Below, piece by piece: positions 5,468 to 12,039 of a stretch of DNA of 12,699 nucleotides; within the stretch, counting starts at the first letter, position 1; each line of letters opens with the position of its first letter. This stretch comes from Syntrophomonas sp. UBA5314 (GTDB lineage Bacteria; Bacillota; Syntrophomonadia; Syntrophomonadales; Syntrophomonadaceae): assembly GCA_002410325.1 (NCBI GenBank), contig DHRK01000049.1, positions 1 to 12,699 on the forward strand, read 5' to 3'. The notes below the pieces were generated by a model. The model was given only the letters and a program-made list of their open reading frames with translations, was not told where the DNA came from and ran no database searches. Made by a program: the position numbers and the translations under genes.

Positions 5468-8165
5468 CCGGTATGTGTTTAATTTTCAGGAGATCAATGA
5501 ATCAAATCCAGGTCTCGTCGGCGGAAAGGGCTGGAACCTGGGGCAGCTGTTCAGGATCGAGGGAATAAACGTCCCGGATGGCTTCTGCATCACCACCGAG
5601 GCCTATCGAACAGCGCTCGAGCATAACGAGGAATTCACGGCATTAGTCTCTCAACTGACGATTCTCAAGGCGGAAGACCGGACCCAAATTTCCGAAATCA
5701 GCGCTCGTGTCCGCGGCGTCATCGAAGGGAGCGAGATAGCGAAAGAGATCGAGTCCGAGATCGTTCGGCATCTCGACGCCCTGGGGGCGGAGAACGCCTA
5801 TGCCGTGCGTTCCAGCGCCACGGCTGAAGACCTGCCCTACGCCTCTTTTGCCGGCCAGCAGGATACGTATTTAAACGTCAAAGGGCGGGAGGCGATCCTG
5901 CAGAGCGTCAAAAAGTGCTGGGCTTCACTGTTTACCGACCGGGCTGTGATCTACCGCCTGCGAAACGGGTTCGACCACCGTCAGGTCTACCTGTCCGTGA
6001 TCATTCAGCGGATGGTTTTCCCCGAGGCTTCGGGTGTCATGTTTACGGCTGATCCGGCCACATCCAACCGGAAAGTGCTGTCCATCAACGCCTGCTTCGG
6101 GCTCGGCGAGGCCCTGGTCTCTGGCCTGGTCAACCCCGATCTCTTTACGGTGCGCGACGGCAGGATAACTGATAAAGTGGTAGCCGATAAAAAACTGGGT
6201 ATTTACCCACTGAAGGAAGGCGGCACAGAAGAACGGAACATCGAACTAAAGCAGCAGCATATCCAGACGCTGACCGACGAACAGGTTTTGCAACTGGAGC
6301 AGATCGGCAGAAAGATCGAGGCCTATTTTGCCTGCCCCCAAGATATTGAATGGTGCCTTATACGGGGATATTCCTCCGAAGGAGGTGTGTCCCCAAACCT
6401 TATACGACATTCCTCCGAAGGCCGTGTGTCCCCTTTCCTTGATGACAAGTTCTATATTGTGCAGAGCCGGCCGATCACCACCCTGTTCCCAATTCCGGAG
6501 GTAACCGATGGTAAGAACCATGTGTTCGTGTCATTCGGCCACATGCAGATGATGACCGATACCATCAAACCGTTGGGCATCTCTCTATATCGGTTGGGCC
6601 GTGATCATCCGATGCCCCAGGCTGGTGGAAGGCTATTCGTAGATATATCTCAGAGTTTGTCCTCGGTGATCGGACGAAAGACGTTGGTTTCTATGGGAGG
6701 CGATGGGGATATCCTGATGGCCAACGCCTTGCTCAAAGTGATTGAGCGGAAGGATTTCCTGAAAACGCTGCCACGCAAACTGCCCGGCACCAATAGGTTC
6801 AACATGGTCAAAATGGTTCTGCCCGTGTTGTTTCAGACCGTCAAGATTTCCCGGGCCAATGATGCAGCGTTAATTCCCAAAGTGATCGAGCGCGTCGATG
6901 CCCGGATCCATGGCCTGCAAGAAAAGATCGCCGCTGTATCCGGCGACAAACTGTTTGACCTGATCTTGCAGGATATAAACAAACTTCAGACGATCACTAT
7001 GGATCCGGAAAGCCTGGCAACGGCCTACGTCGGCCAGCAGGCGTCAAAATGGCTCGACAAGAAGATGGCCAAGTGGTTGGGCGATGTGCAGGTGGGCGAC
7101 ACGCTTTCTCGAACCGCGCCCCACAACATCACTTCCGAAATGGGCCTGGCGCTCCTGGATGTGGCCGATGTCGTCCGCACATATCCGGCGGTGATCGCCT
7201 ATCTGGAACAGGCTGACGATAACACCTTTTTTGAGGGCTTTGCTGGGCTGCCCGGTGGGGATGCGGTCCGCGACTCCATTCAGGCGTTCTTGGAGCAATA
7301 CGGCATGCGCTGCCCCAGCGAGATCGACATCACCAGACCGCGCTGGAGCGAGCAGCCAACTGCCCTGGTACCGGCAATTCTTAGCAACGTCAGGAATCTC
7401 CAGCCTGGTGCGCATAAGGCAAAGGTCGAACAGGGACGGCTGGAAGCAGAGCAGAAGGAGCGGGATCTCCTGGCCCGCCTGGAGAGATTGCCCGGAGGCA
7501 AACGGAAAGCCCGGAAAACCAGGAGGAAGATTAGCATTTTGCGCAATTTTATCGGCTTCCGGGAATACCCCAAGTATTTTTTCACCAGATGCTTGCAGAT
7601 CTATAAAGAGGCTTTGATGAGAGAGGCTGATGTCCTGGTGCAAAAGGGCGTAATTCAGAACCGGGAGGATGTCTACTACTTATCGCTGGAGGAGTTCCGG
7701 GATGCCGTTCACCCCGGCCACCTTGATTGTAGCGTTATCGCCGCCAGAATAGAGGAGTACGCAGCCTTCGAGAAGATGACGCCGCCGCGGGTGATGATAT
7801 CCGAGGGCGAGGTCATCTCCGGCGAGTACGAGGCCGTCGATATTCCTGGGCAGGCCCTGGTGGGCGTGCCCGCATCCTCAGGCGTCATCGAGGGGCGTGC
7901 CCGCATTGTTTTAAGGATGGAGGATGCCAACCTGGAAGACGGCGATATCCTGGTAACCACCTTCACCGATCCCAGTTGGACGCCGCTGTTTCTATCCGTC
8001 AGAGGTCTGGTGACGGAAGTGGGCGGGTTGTTGATCCATGGAGCCGCCATTGCCCGCGAATACGGACTACCAGCGGTCGTCGGTGTGGAAAACGCCACCA
8101 GGTTGATTGAAGACGGGCAAAGAATCCGGGTGAACGGCACCCGTGGGTACGTGGAAATACTGTAG
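5463..8165 (+). CDS. rph: Rifampicin phosphotransferase, tandem copy B, with in-frame insertion
   Basis: A 900-residue cytoplasmic enzyme of the family that phosphorylates rifamycins using ATP and water, giving AMP and phosphate. The ATP-grasp domain (about 1-340) has VGGKGWN with Lys22, AVRSSATAEDLPYASFAGQ with Arg116, INACFGLGEALVSG, DIEW (Glu296) and VQSRPITT (Gln334, Arg336). The middle domain (about 345-795) has GHMQMMTD, APHNITSEMGLALLDVADVV, EQYGMRCPSEID and FREYPKY. The phosphohistidine domain (about 815-900) ends in RVNGTRGYVEIL, with His859 as carrier. Two oddities stand out. A 27-residue two-unit repeat (residues 299-325) is inserted between the DIEW and VQSRP strands of the ATP site. 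The residues before the carrier His read LLIHG, where A and C have LMTHG. ATG 5463 follows GGGAGGGA; an out-of-frame ATG at 5459 gives only seven codons. Listeria RPH is about 867 residues. The family call is firm; whether B is active is open. Confidence 0.88.
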   Translation: MSRYVFNFQEINESNPGLVGGKGWNLGQLFRIEGINVPDGFCITTEAYRTALEHNEEFTALVSQLTILKAEDRTQISEISARVRGVIEGSEIAKEIESEIVRHLDALGAENAYAVRSSATAEDLPYASFAGQQDTYLNVKGREAILQSVKKCWASLFTDRAVIYRLRNGFDHRQVYLSVIIQRMVFPEASGVMFTADPATSNRKVLSINACFGLGEALVSGLVNPDLFTVRDGRITDKVVADKKLGIYPLKEGGTEERNIELKQQHIQTLTDEQVLQLEQIGRKIEAYFACPQDIEWCLIRGYSSEGGVSPNLIRHSSEGRVSPFLDDKFYIVQSRPITTLFPIPEVTDGKNHVFVSFGHMQMMTDTIKPLGISLYRLGRDHPMPQAGGRLFVDISQSLSSVIGRKTLVSMGGDGDILMANALLKVIERKDFLKTLPRKLPGTNRFNMVKMVLPVLFQTVKISRANDAALIPKVIERVDARIHGLQEKIAAVSGDKLFDLILQDINKLQTITMDPESLATAYVGQQASKWLDKKMAKWLGDVQVGDTLSRTAPHNITSEMGLALLDVADVVRTYPAVIAYLEQADDNTFFEGFAGLPGGDAVRDSIQAFLEQYGMRCPSEIDITRPRWSEQPTALVPAILSNVRNLQPGAHKAKVEQGRLEAEQKERDLLARLERLPGGKRKARKTRRKISILRNFIGFREYPKYFFTRCLQIYKEALMREADVLVQKGVIQNREDVYYLSLEEFRDAVHPGHLDCSVIAARIEEYAAFEKMTPPRVMISEGEVISGEYEAVDIPGQALVGVPASSGVIEGRARIVLRMEDANLEDGDILVTTFTDPSWTPLFLSVRGLVTEVGGLLIHGAAIAREYGLPAVVGVENATRLIEDGQRIRVNGTRGYVEIL
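6357..6437 (+). repeat. 81-bp in-frame palindromic repeat insertion inside copy B
   Basis: Two imperfect tandem units (6357-6398, 42 bp; 6399-6437, 39 bp) both begin CTTATACG and contain ATTCCTCCGAAGG and GTGTGTCCCC. They encode LIRGYSSEGGVSPN and LIRHSSEGRVSPF. Copy C and copy D have no counterpart. Unit 1 folds on itself: GGGGATATTCCTCC (6364-6377), loop GAA, GGAGGTGTGTCCCC (6381-6394), with one mismatch and two G-T pairs. The insertion length is a multiple of three and keeps the frame. Confidence 0.8.
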
Positions 8166-8276
8166 TGTCTTCCACCAGACGGAGTAGCTCATTCCGATGA
8201 GCTGCAGTCTACGGGCTGACTGGACGGGTGACAACAACCCCGTTTCCCCTGTCACCTGAAAAATGAATCCAAACCC
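8166..8276 (+). other. Intergenic spacer between copies B and C with two hairpins
   Basis: The first 57 bases (8166-8222) resemble the sequence after copy C (10965-11022), so they belong to the duplicated unit. Hairpin 1 is AGCTCAT (8186-8192), loop TCCG, ATGAGCT (8197-8203). Hairpin 2 is GGTGAC (8227-8232) with GTCACC (8251-8256) around an 18-base loop. Neither is followed by a T-run, so strong intrinsic termination is unlikely and read-through from B into C is plausible. No promoter for C is obvious here. Confidence 0.45.
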
Positions 8277-8295
8277 GCCGCTTAAGAAGCGGCGG
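8275..8295. promoter_or_regulatory. Near-perfect palindrome in the leader of copy C
   Basis: CCGCCGCTT (8275-8283), AAG, AAGCGGCGG (8287-8295) gives a 9-bp stem with a 3-base centre. It lies about 26 bases before the ribosome site. The copy B leader keeps the inner 7 bp; its outer left arm was replaced by the D-type remnant. Actinobacterial rph genes carry an inverted-repeat rifamycin-associated element upstream, but this sequence does not match it, so any shared role is speculative. Confidence 0.45.
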
Positions 8296-8338
8296 ACTGA
8301 TCAGCGAAGTTCAAGCGTTAGGGAGGGATATGGATGAA
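8277..8338 (+). repeat. 62-bp leader repeat, second copy (start of copy C)
   Basis: Identical to 5406-5467. It contains the inner palindrome, the ribosome site GGGAGGGA and the first codons of copy C. It marks the 5' side of the tandem duplication unit. Confidence 0.75.
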
Positions 8339-10964
8339 TCGGTATGTGTTTAATTTTCAGGAAATCAATGAGTCAAAGCCAGGTCTCGTCGGCGGAAAGG
8401 GCTGGAACCTGGGGCAGTTGTTCAGGATAGAGGGAATAAATGTCCCGGATGGTTTCTGTATCACCACCGAGGCCTATCGAACAGCGATCAGTCATAATGA
8501 GGAATTCACGGCATTAGTCTCTCAACTGGCGATTCTAAAAACGGAAGACCGGACCCAAATTTCGGAAATCAGCGCTCGTGTCCGCGGCGTCATCGAAGCG
8601 AGCGAGATCGCGAAAGAGATCGAGTCCGAGATCGTTTTGCATCTTGACGCCCTGGGGGCGGAGAACGCCTATGCGGTGCGTTCCAGCGCCACGGCTGAAG
8701 ACCTGCCCTACGCTTCTTTTGCCGGCCAGCAGGATACGTATTTAAATGTCAAAGGCCGGGAGGCGATCCTGCAGAGCGTCAAAAAATGCTGGGCTTCACT
8801 GTTTACCGACCGGGCTGTGATCTACCGCCTGCGAAACGGGTTCGACCACCGTCAGGTCTACCTGTCCGTGATCATTCAGCGGATGGTTTTCCCCGAGGCT
8901 TCGGGTGTCATGTTTACGGCTGATCCGGCCACATCCAACCGGAAAGTGCTGTCCATCAACGCCTGCTTCGGGCTCGGCGAGGCCCTGGTCTCCGGTCTGG
9001 TCAATGCCGATCTCTTTACGGTGCGCGACGGCCGGATAATCGATAAAGCGGTAGCCCACAAAAAAATGGGTATTTACGCCCTGAAGGCAGGTGGCACAGA
9101 AGAACGGGGCATCGAACCTAAAGAGCAGCATATCCAGACGCTGACCGACGAACAAGTTTTGCGGCTGGAGCAGATCGGCAGAAAGATCGAGGCCTATTTT
9201 GCCTGCCCGCAGGATATTGAATGGTGTCTCTCCGGGGACAGGTTCTATATTGTTCAGAGCCGCCCGATCACCACCCTGTTCCCAGTTCCGGAGATAAGCG
9301 ACGGGAAGAACCATGTGTTCATTTCGTTCGGCCACCAGCAGATGATGACGGATGCCATCAAACCGTTGGGCTTCTTTTTCATCGGCTCTTTCCTGACGTT
9401 CCAGCCTACGATGCCCCAGGCCGGCGGGAGGCTATTCATCGATTTCTCTGCCAGTTTGTCCTCGGCGATCGGACGAAAGCAGATGGTTTCTTGGGTTTCA
9501 GAAAATGGGGATCTCCTGATGGTCAACGCCCTGTCCAAAGTGATTCAGAGGAAGGATTTCCTGAAAACTCTGCCGCGCAAACTGCAGGGCACCGATAGCT
9601 TCGCCACGTTCAAAGGGTTGCTGCGCATAGGGTTTCAGATGGTCAAGATTTCCCGGGCTAATGATGCAGCGCTCGTTCCCAAACTGATCGAGCGCATCGA
9701 TGCCCGGATCCGTGGCCTGCAAGAAAAGATCCCCGCTGTATCCGGCGACGAACTGTTTGACCTGATCTTGCAGGATAGAAAGGAATTTTTGGCGCACACA
9801 GAACGGGAAGACGCCGCAGCGTTCATCATCGGCTACCAGGCGTTGAAATGGCTCGACAAGAACATGGCCAAGTGGTTGGGCGATGTGAAGGGGTGCGACG
9901 TGCTTTCCCAATCCGCGCCCCACAACATCACTTCCGAAATGGGCCTGGCGCTCCTGGATGTGGCGGATGTGGTCCGCCCATATCCGGCGGTGATCGCCTA
10001 TCTGGAACAGGCCGACGATAACACCTTTTTTGAGGGCTTGGCTGGGCTGCCCGGAGGCGGTGCGGTCCGCGACTCCATTCAGGCGTTCCTGGAGCAATAC
10101 GGTATGCGCTGCCCCGGCGAAATCGACATTACCAGGCCGCGCTGGAGCGAGCAGCCCACCGCCCTGGTACCGGCAATTCTTAGCAACGTCAGGAATCTCC
10201 AGCCTGGTGCGCATAAGGCCAGGGTCGAACAGGGACGGCTGGAAGCGGAGCAGAAGGAGCGGGAGCTCCTGGCCCGCCTGGAACGATTGCCCGGAGGCAA
10301 ACGGAAAGCCAGGAAAACCAGGAGGAAGATTAGCATTTTGCGCAATTTTATCGGCTACCGGGAATATCCCAAGTATTTTTGTGCCAGACACTGGCAGATC
10401 TATAAACAGGCTCTGATGAGAGAGGCTGCCGTCCTGGTGCAAAAGGGCGTCATTCAGGAGCGGGAGGATGTCTACTACTTATCGTTTGAGGAGTTCCGGG
10501 AGGTTGTCCACTCCGGCCACCTTGATTATAGCATTATCGCCGCTAGAAAAGAGGAGTACGCAGCCTTCGAGAAGATGACCCCGCCGCGGGTAATGACATC
10601 CGAGGGCGAGGTCATCTCCGGCGAGTACGAGGCTGTCGATATTCCTTCGGGGGCCCTGGCGGGCATGCCCGCATCCTCAGGCGTCATCGAGGGGCGCGCC
10701 CGCATTGTTTTAAGGATAGAGGATGCCAACCTGGAAGACGGCGATATCCTGGTAACCGCATTCACCGATCCCAGTTGGACGCCGCTGTTTCTATCCATCG
10801 GGGGTCTGGTGGCGGAGGTGGGCGGGTTGATGACCCATGGGTCCACCATTGCCCGCGAGTACGGACTGCCGGCGGTTGTCAGCGTGGAAAACGCCACCAG
10901 GTTAATTGAAGACGGGCAAAGAATCCGGGTGAACGGTACCCGTGGATACGTGGAAATACTGTAG
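8334..10964 (+). CDS. rph: Rifampicin phosphotransferase, tandem copy C
   Basis: An 876-residue enzyme, close to the usual family length and without the insertion seen in B. The ATP-grasp domain (about 1-315) has Lys22, Arg116, Glu296 in DIEW, and Gln308 and Arg310 in VQSRPITT. The middle domain (about 320-770) has GHQQMMTDAIKPLG, APHNITSEMGLALL, EQYGMRCPGEID and GYREYPKY. The phosphohistidine domain (about 790-876) has GGLMTHGSTIAREYGLPAV with His835 as carrier. The key residues and spacing fit the Listeria enzyme (Lys22, Glu297, Gln309, Arg311, His825, from memory), so this is the best candidate for a fully active rifamycin-inactivating copy. It differs sharply from B just after IKPLG (residues about 346-361) and near residues 480-505, in the substrate domain, yet shares a 206-bp identical tract with B in the ATP domain. 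ATG 8334 follows the same ribosome site as B. It is probably transcribed with B. Local changes are SIGGLVAEVGG and VVSVENAT near the carrier His, where A and B have SVRGLV and VVGVENAT. Confidence 0.9.
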   Translation: MNRYVFNFQEINESKPGLVGGKGWNLGQLFRIEGINVPDGFCITTEAYRTAISHNEEFTALVSQLAILKTEDRTQISEISARVRGVIEASEIAKEIESEIVLHLDALGAENAYAVRSSATAEDLPYASFAGQQDTYLNVKGREAILQSVKKCWASLFTDRAVIYRLRNGFDHRQVYLSVIIQRMVFPEASGVMFTADPATSNRKVLSINACFGLGEALVSGLVNADLFTVRDGRIIDKAVAHKKMGIYALKAGGTEERGIEPKEQHIQTLTDEQVLRLEQIGRKIEAYFACPQDIEWCLSGDRFYIVQSRPITTLFPVPEISDGKNHVFISFGHQQMMTDAIKPLGFFFIGSFLTFQPTMPQAGGRLFIDFSASLSSAIGRKQMVSWVSENGDLLMVNALSKVIQRKDFLKTLPRKLQGTDSFATFKGLLRIGFQMVKISRANDAALVPKLIERIDARIRGLQEKIPAVSGDELFDLILQDRKEFLAHTEREDAAAFIIGYQALKWLDKNMAKWLGDVKGCDVLSQSAPHNITSEMGLALLDVADVVRPYPAVIAYLEQADDNTFFEGLAGLPGGGAVRDSIQAFLEQYGMRCPGEIDITRPRWSEQPTALVPAILSNVRNLQPGAHKARVEQGRLEAEQKERELLARLERLPGGKRKARKTRRKISILRNFIGYREYPKYFCARHWQIYKQALMREAAVLVQKGVIQEREDVYYLSFEEFREVVHSGHLDYSIIAARKEEYAAFEKMTPPRVMTSEGEVISGEYEAVDIPSGALAGMPASSGVIEGRARIVLRIEDANLEDGDILVTAFTDPSWTPLFLSIGGLVAEVGGLMTHGSTIAREYGLPAVVSVENATRLIEDGQRIRVNGTRGYVEIL

Positions 10965-11022
10965 CGTCTTCCACCAGGGGTAGTAGCTCATTCCGATGGC
11001 ATATAAGGTATGGGCTGACCAG
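10965..11022. repeat. Downstream flank of copy C, partly duplicated from the flank of copy B
   Basis: The run from GTCTTCCACCAG through AGTAGCTCATTCCGATG to GGGCTGACCAG parallels 8166-8222 after copy B, with several substitutions. The hairpin seen after B is broken here, since the right arm reads ATGGCAT. It marks the 3' edge of the duplicated unit. From 11023 to about 11110 nothing is recognisable except a short AT-rich near-palindrome at 11062-11079. Confidence 0.55.
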
Positions 11023-11117
11023 ATTCGCAATCATAGCTGTCCCCCGCCTTGTTGGAACGGTATTACTAATATTATTAATTCAAAGGACGTGGAATCAAGT
11101 TGAGCAAGAATAGCAAA

Positions 11118-11170
11118 TTGATATTATAGTCATATTATGATATTGTATGACTATAATATATCGTAATATG
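11118..11170 (+). promoter_or_regulatory. Promoter and dyad operator of the toxin-antitoxin operon
   Basis: A large inverted repeat has 14-base arms at 11121-11134 and 11146-11159 (core ATTATAGTCAT / ATGACTATAAT) around an 11-bp centre. A second dyad pairs CATATTATGA (11131-11140) with TCGTAATATG (11161-11170), matching at 9 of 10 positions. The promoter elements are TTGATA (11118-11123) as -35, with TATTGT (11141-11146) at 17 bp; a perfect TATAAT at 11152-11157 is an alternative -10. The overlap of operator and promoter fits autorepression by the antitoxin or the toxin-antitoxin complex, the usual arrangement for these modules. Confidence 0.65.
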
Positions 11171-11200
11171 AGTATAAAGTGATTGAAATGAGGTGATACC

Positions 11201-11479
11201 ATGGCAGCAGCAATCAGACCATCGGCAGATTTAAGAAATCATTACAGTGAAATCTCCAAGCAGTGCAAAGAATCAAGAGAGGCTGTTATTATTACTGTAA
11301 ATGGACGAGGTGATACAGCGGTTCTTGGTTTGCAGGATTACTATCAGATGAAATCAGAACTGGAACTACTTAGAACACTTGCTGAGGCGGAAGATGATGT
11401 GAAAAATGGGAGATTGGCACCAATGCAGGATTCGTTCGATGATCTTCGTGCATCTTTACTGGAGAGGAAGAATGGATGA
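11201..11479 (+). CDS. Phd/YefM-family antitoxin
   Basis: A 92-residue protein. The N-terminal half (AAIRPSADLRNHYSEISKQC, then VIITVNGRGDTAVLGLQDYYQMKSE) has the layout of Phd/YefM DNA-binding antitoxins: a short strand, a helix, then paired strands giving the V-I-T-VNGRG pattern. The C-terminal part is acidic and helical (LAEAEDDVKNGR and beyond) and would wrap around and neutralise the toxin. ATG 11201 follows GAGGTG (11190-11195). The stop overlaps the toxin start by four bases, so translation is coupled. It probably represses its own operon through the dyads at 11121-11170. The AT-rich composition sets it apart from the RPH genes, consistent with separate acquisition. Confidence 0.85.
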   Translation: MAAAIRPSADLRNHYSEISKQCKESREAVIITVNGRGDTAVLGLQDYYQMKSELELLRTLAEAEDDVKNGRLAPMQDSFDDLRASLLERKNG

Positions 11480-11787
11480 AGTACAAAATATTTCGGACGG
11501 ATAAAGCGGAGGAACAGCTCCGCGAAATCATATTTTATATTGCCGATGATTCTGGTGATATTGATATTGCACTTGGATATTTAGACAAGATTGAAACAGC
11601 GATTAATCGTCTTCAGGAGTTTCCGGAGTCGGGAAGTGTTCCTCGATATTCGATTTTGAAAAAGCAAGGTTATAGAGTAGTGATTGTTGAAAAGCATCTT
11701 GTTTTTTATAAAATAAATGAGACCGATAAGTTGGTAATTATATATGCTATTGTAGACGGAAGAAGAGAATATCGTAACTTGATATAA
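11476..11787 (+). CDS. RelE/ParE-family toxin
   Basis: A 103-residue basic protein starting at the ATG that overlaps the antitoxin stop (ATGA). It has the RelE/ParE layout: an N-terminal strand (KYKIFRTDKAEEQL), two helices (REIIFYIADDSG, then ALGYLDKIETAINRLQEFP), and a C-terminal sheet ending YAIVDGRREYRNLI. The family contains both ribosome-dependent mRNA endonucleases (RelE) and gyrase poisons (ParE). The helical N-terminal region and the LQEFPESG turn are common to both branches, so the target cannot be assigned. Its partner is the antitoxin immediately upstream. Such a pair next to a duplicated array could help retain the region, but that is inference. Confidence 0.85.
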   Translation: MKYKIFRTDKAEEQLREIIFYIADDSGDIDIALGYLDKIETAINRLQEFPESGSVPRYSILKKQGYRVVIVEKHLVFYKINETDKLVIIYAIVDGRREYRNLI

Positions 11788-11944
11788 AAGTTAAACGAAG
11801 CATTCGGGTTAAAGTGGTAAATTACTCTATTGGAAATCGAGTATGAGGTTAAAAGGTGTAATACTAGTAGAAAGAGAAGGGACGGTACCCCTCCGAGATC
11901 AATAGGCATTAAAATCATATTTAACGTGCCCTAAAGACGTTCCG

Positions 11945-11977
11945 TTATAAGAAAATCTTAAGAAGTTCATAAGATGA
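11945..11977 (+). promoter_or_regulatory. Three TAAGA boxes at 11-bp spacing, probable response-regulator site
   Basis: TAAGA occurs at 11948-11952, 11959-11963 and 11970-11974, exactly 11 bp apart, within the units TTATAAGAAAA, TCTTAAGAAGT and TCATAAGATGA. Direct repeats spaced by one helical turn are the usual target of OmpR/PhoB-type regulators. They lie 66-95 bp before the carboxypeptidase start. The rest of 11788-12039 shows no gene; a clear -10 is not evident. Confidence 0.5.
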
Positions 11978-11997
11978 AATTCCAACATAGCTCTTTG

Positions 11998-12025
11998 TTC
12001 TGTGGTTAAATGATACCGCACAGAA
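11998..12025. promoter_or_regulatory. Inverted repeat just before the carboxypeptidase ribosome site
   Basis: TTCTGTG (11998-12004) is exactly complementary to CACAGAA (12019-12025) around a 14-base centre. The ribosome site AAGGAG (12027-12032) follows within two bases, so an RNA hairpin here could limit initiation, or the DNA dyad could be an operator. Confidence 0.35.
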
Positions 12026-12039
12026 TAAGGAGCTGTTTT

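Noticed and set aside
6357..6437. Two-unit repeat in copy B as a CRISPR fragment
   Set aside because: Units are directly adjacent without spacers, differ from each other, and encode protein in frame.
7231..7617. Forward out-of-frame open reading frame inside copy B (and its twin at 10030-10416 in copy C)
   Set aside because: It overlaps the RPH frame completely, has Arg/Ser/Pro-rich composition typical of a shadow frame, and no ribosome site.
8275..8295. Palindrome as the actinobacterial rifamycin-associated element
   Set aside because: Only a loose CTT...AAG resemblance; arms and centre do not match the element as I remember it.
9498..10442. Long antisense open frame (314 codons) opposite copy C, with a shorter parallel at 7044-7643 opposite copy B
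   Set aside because: Both lie opposite conserved RPH coding sequence and exist because of its GC-rich codon use; no ribosome site or family resemblance is seen, and they recur only because the genes are duplicates.
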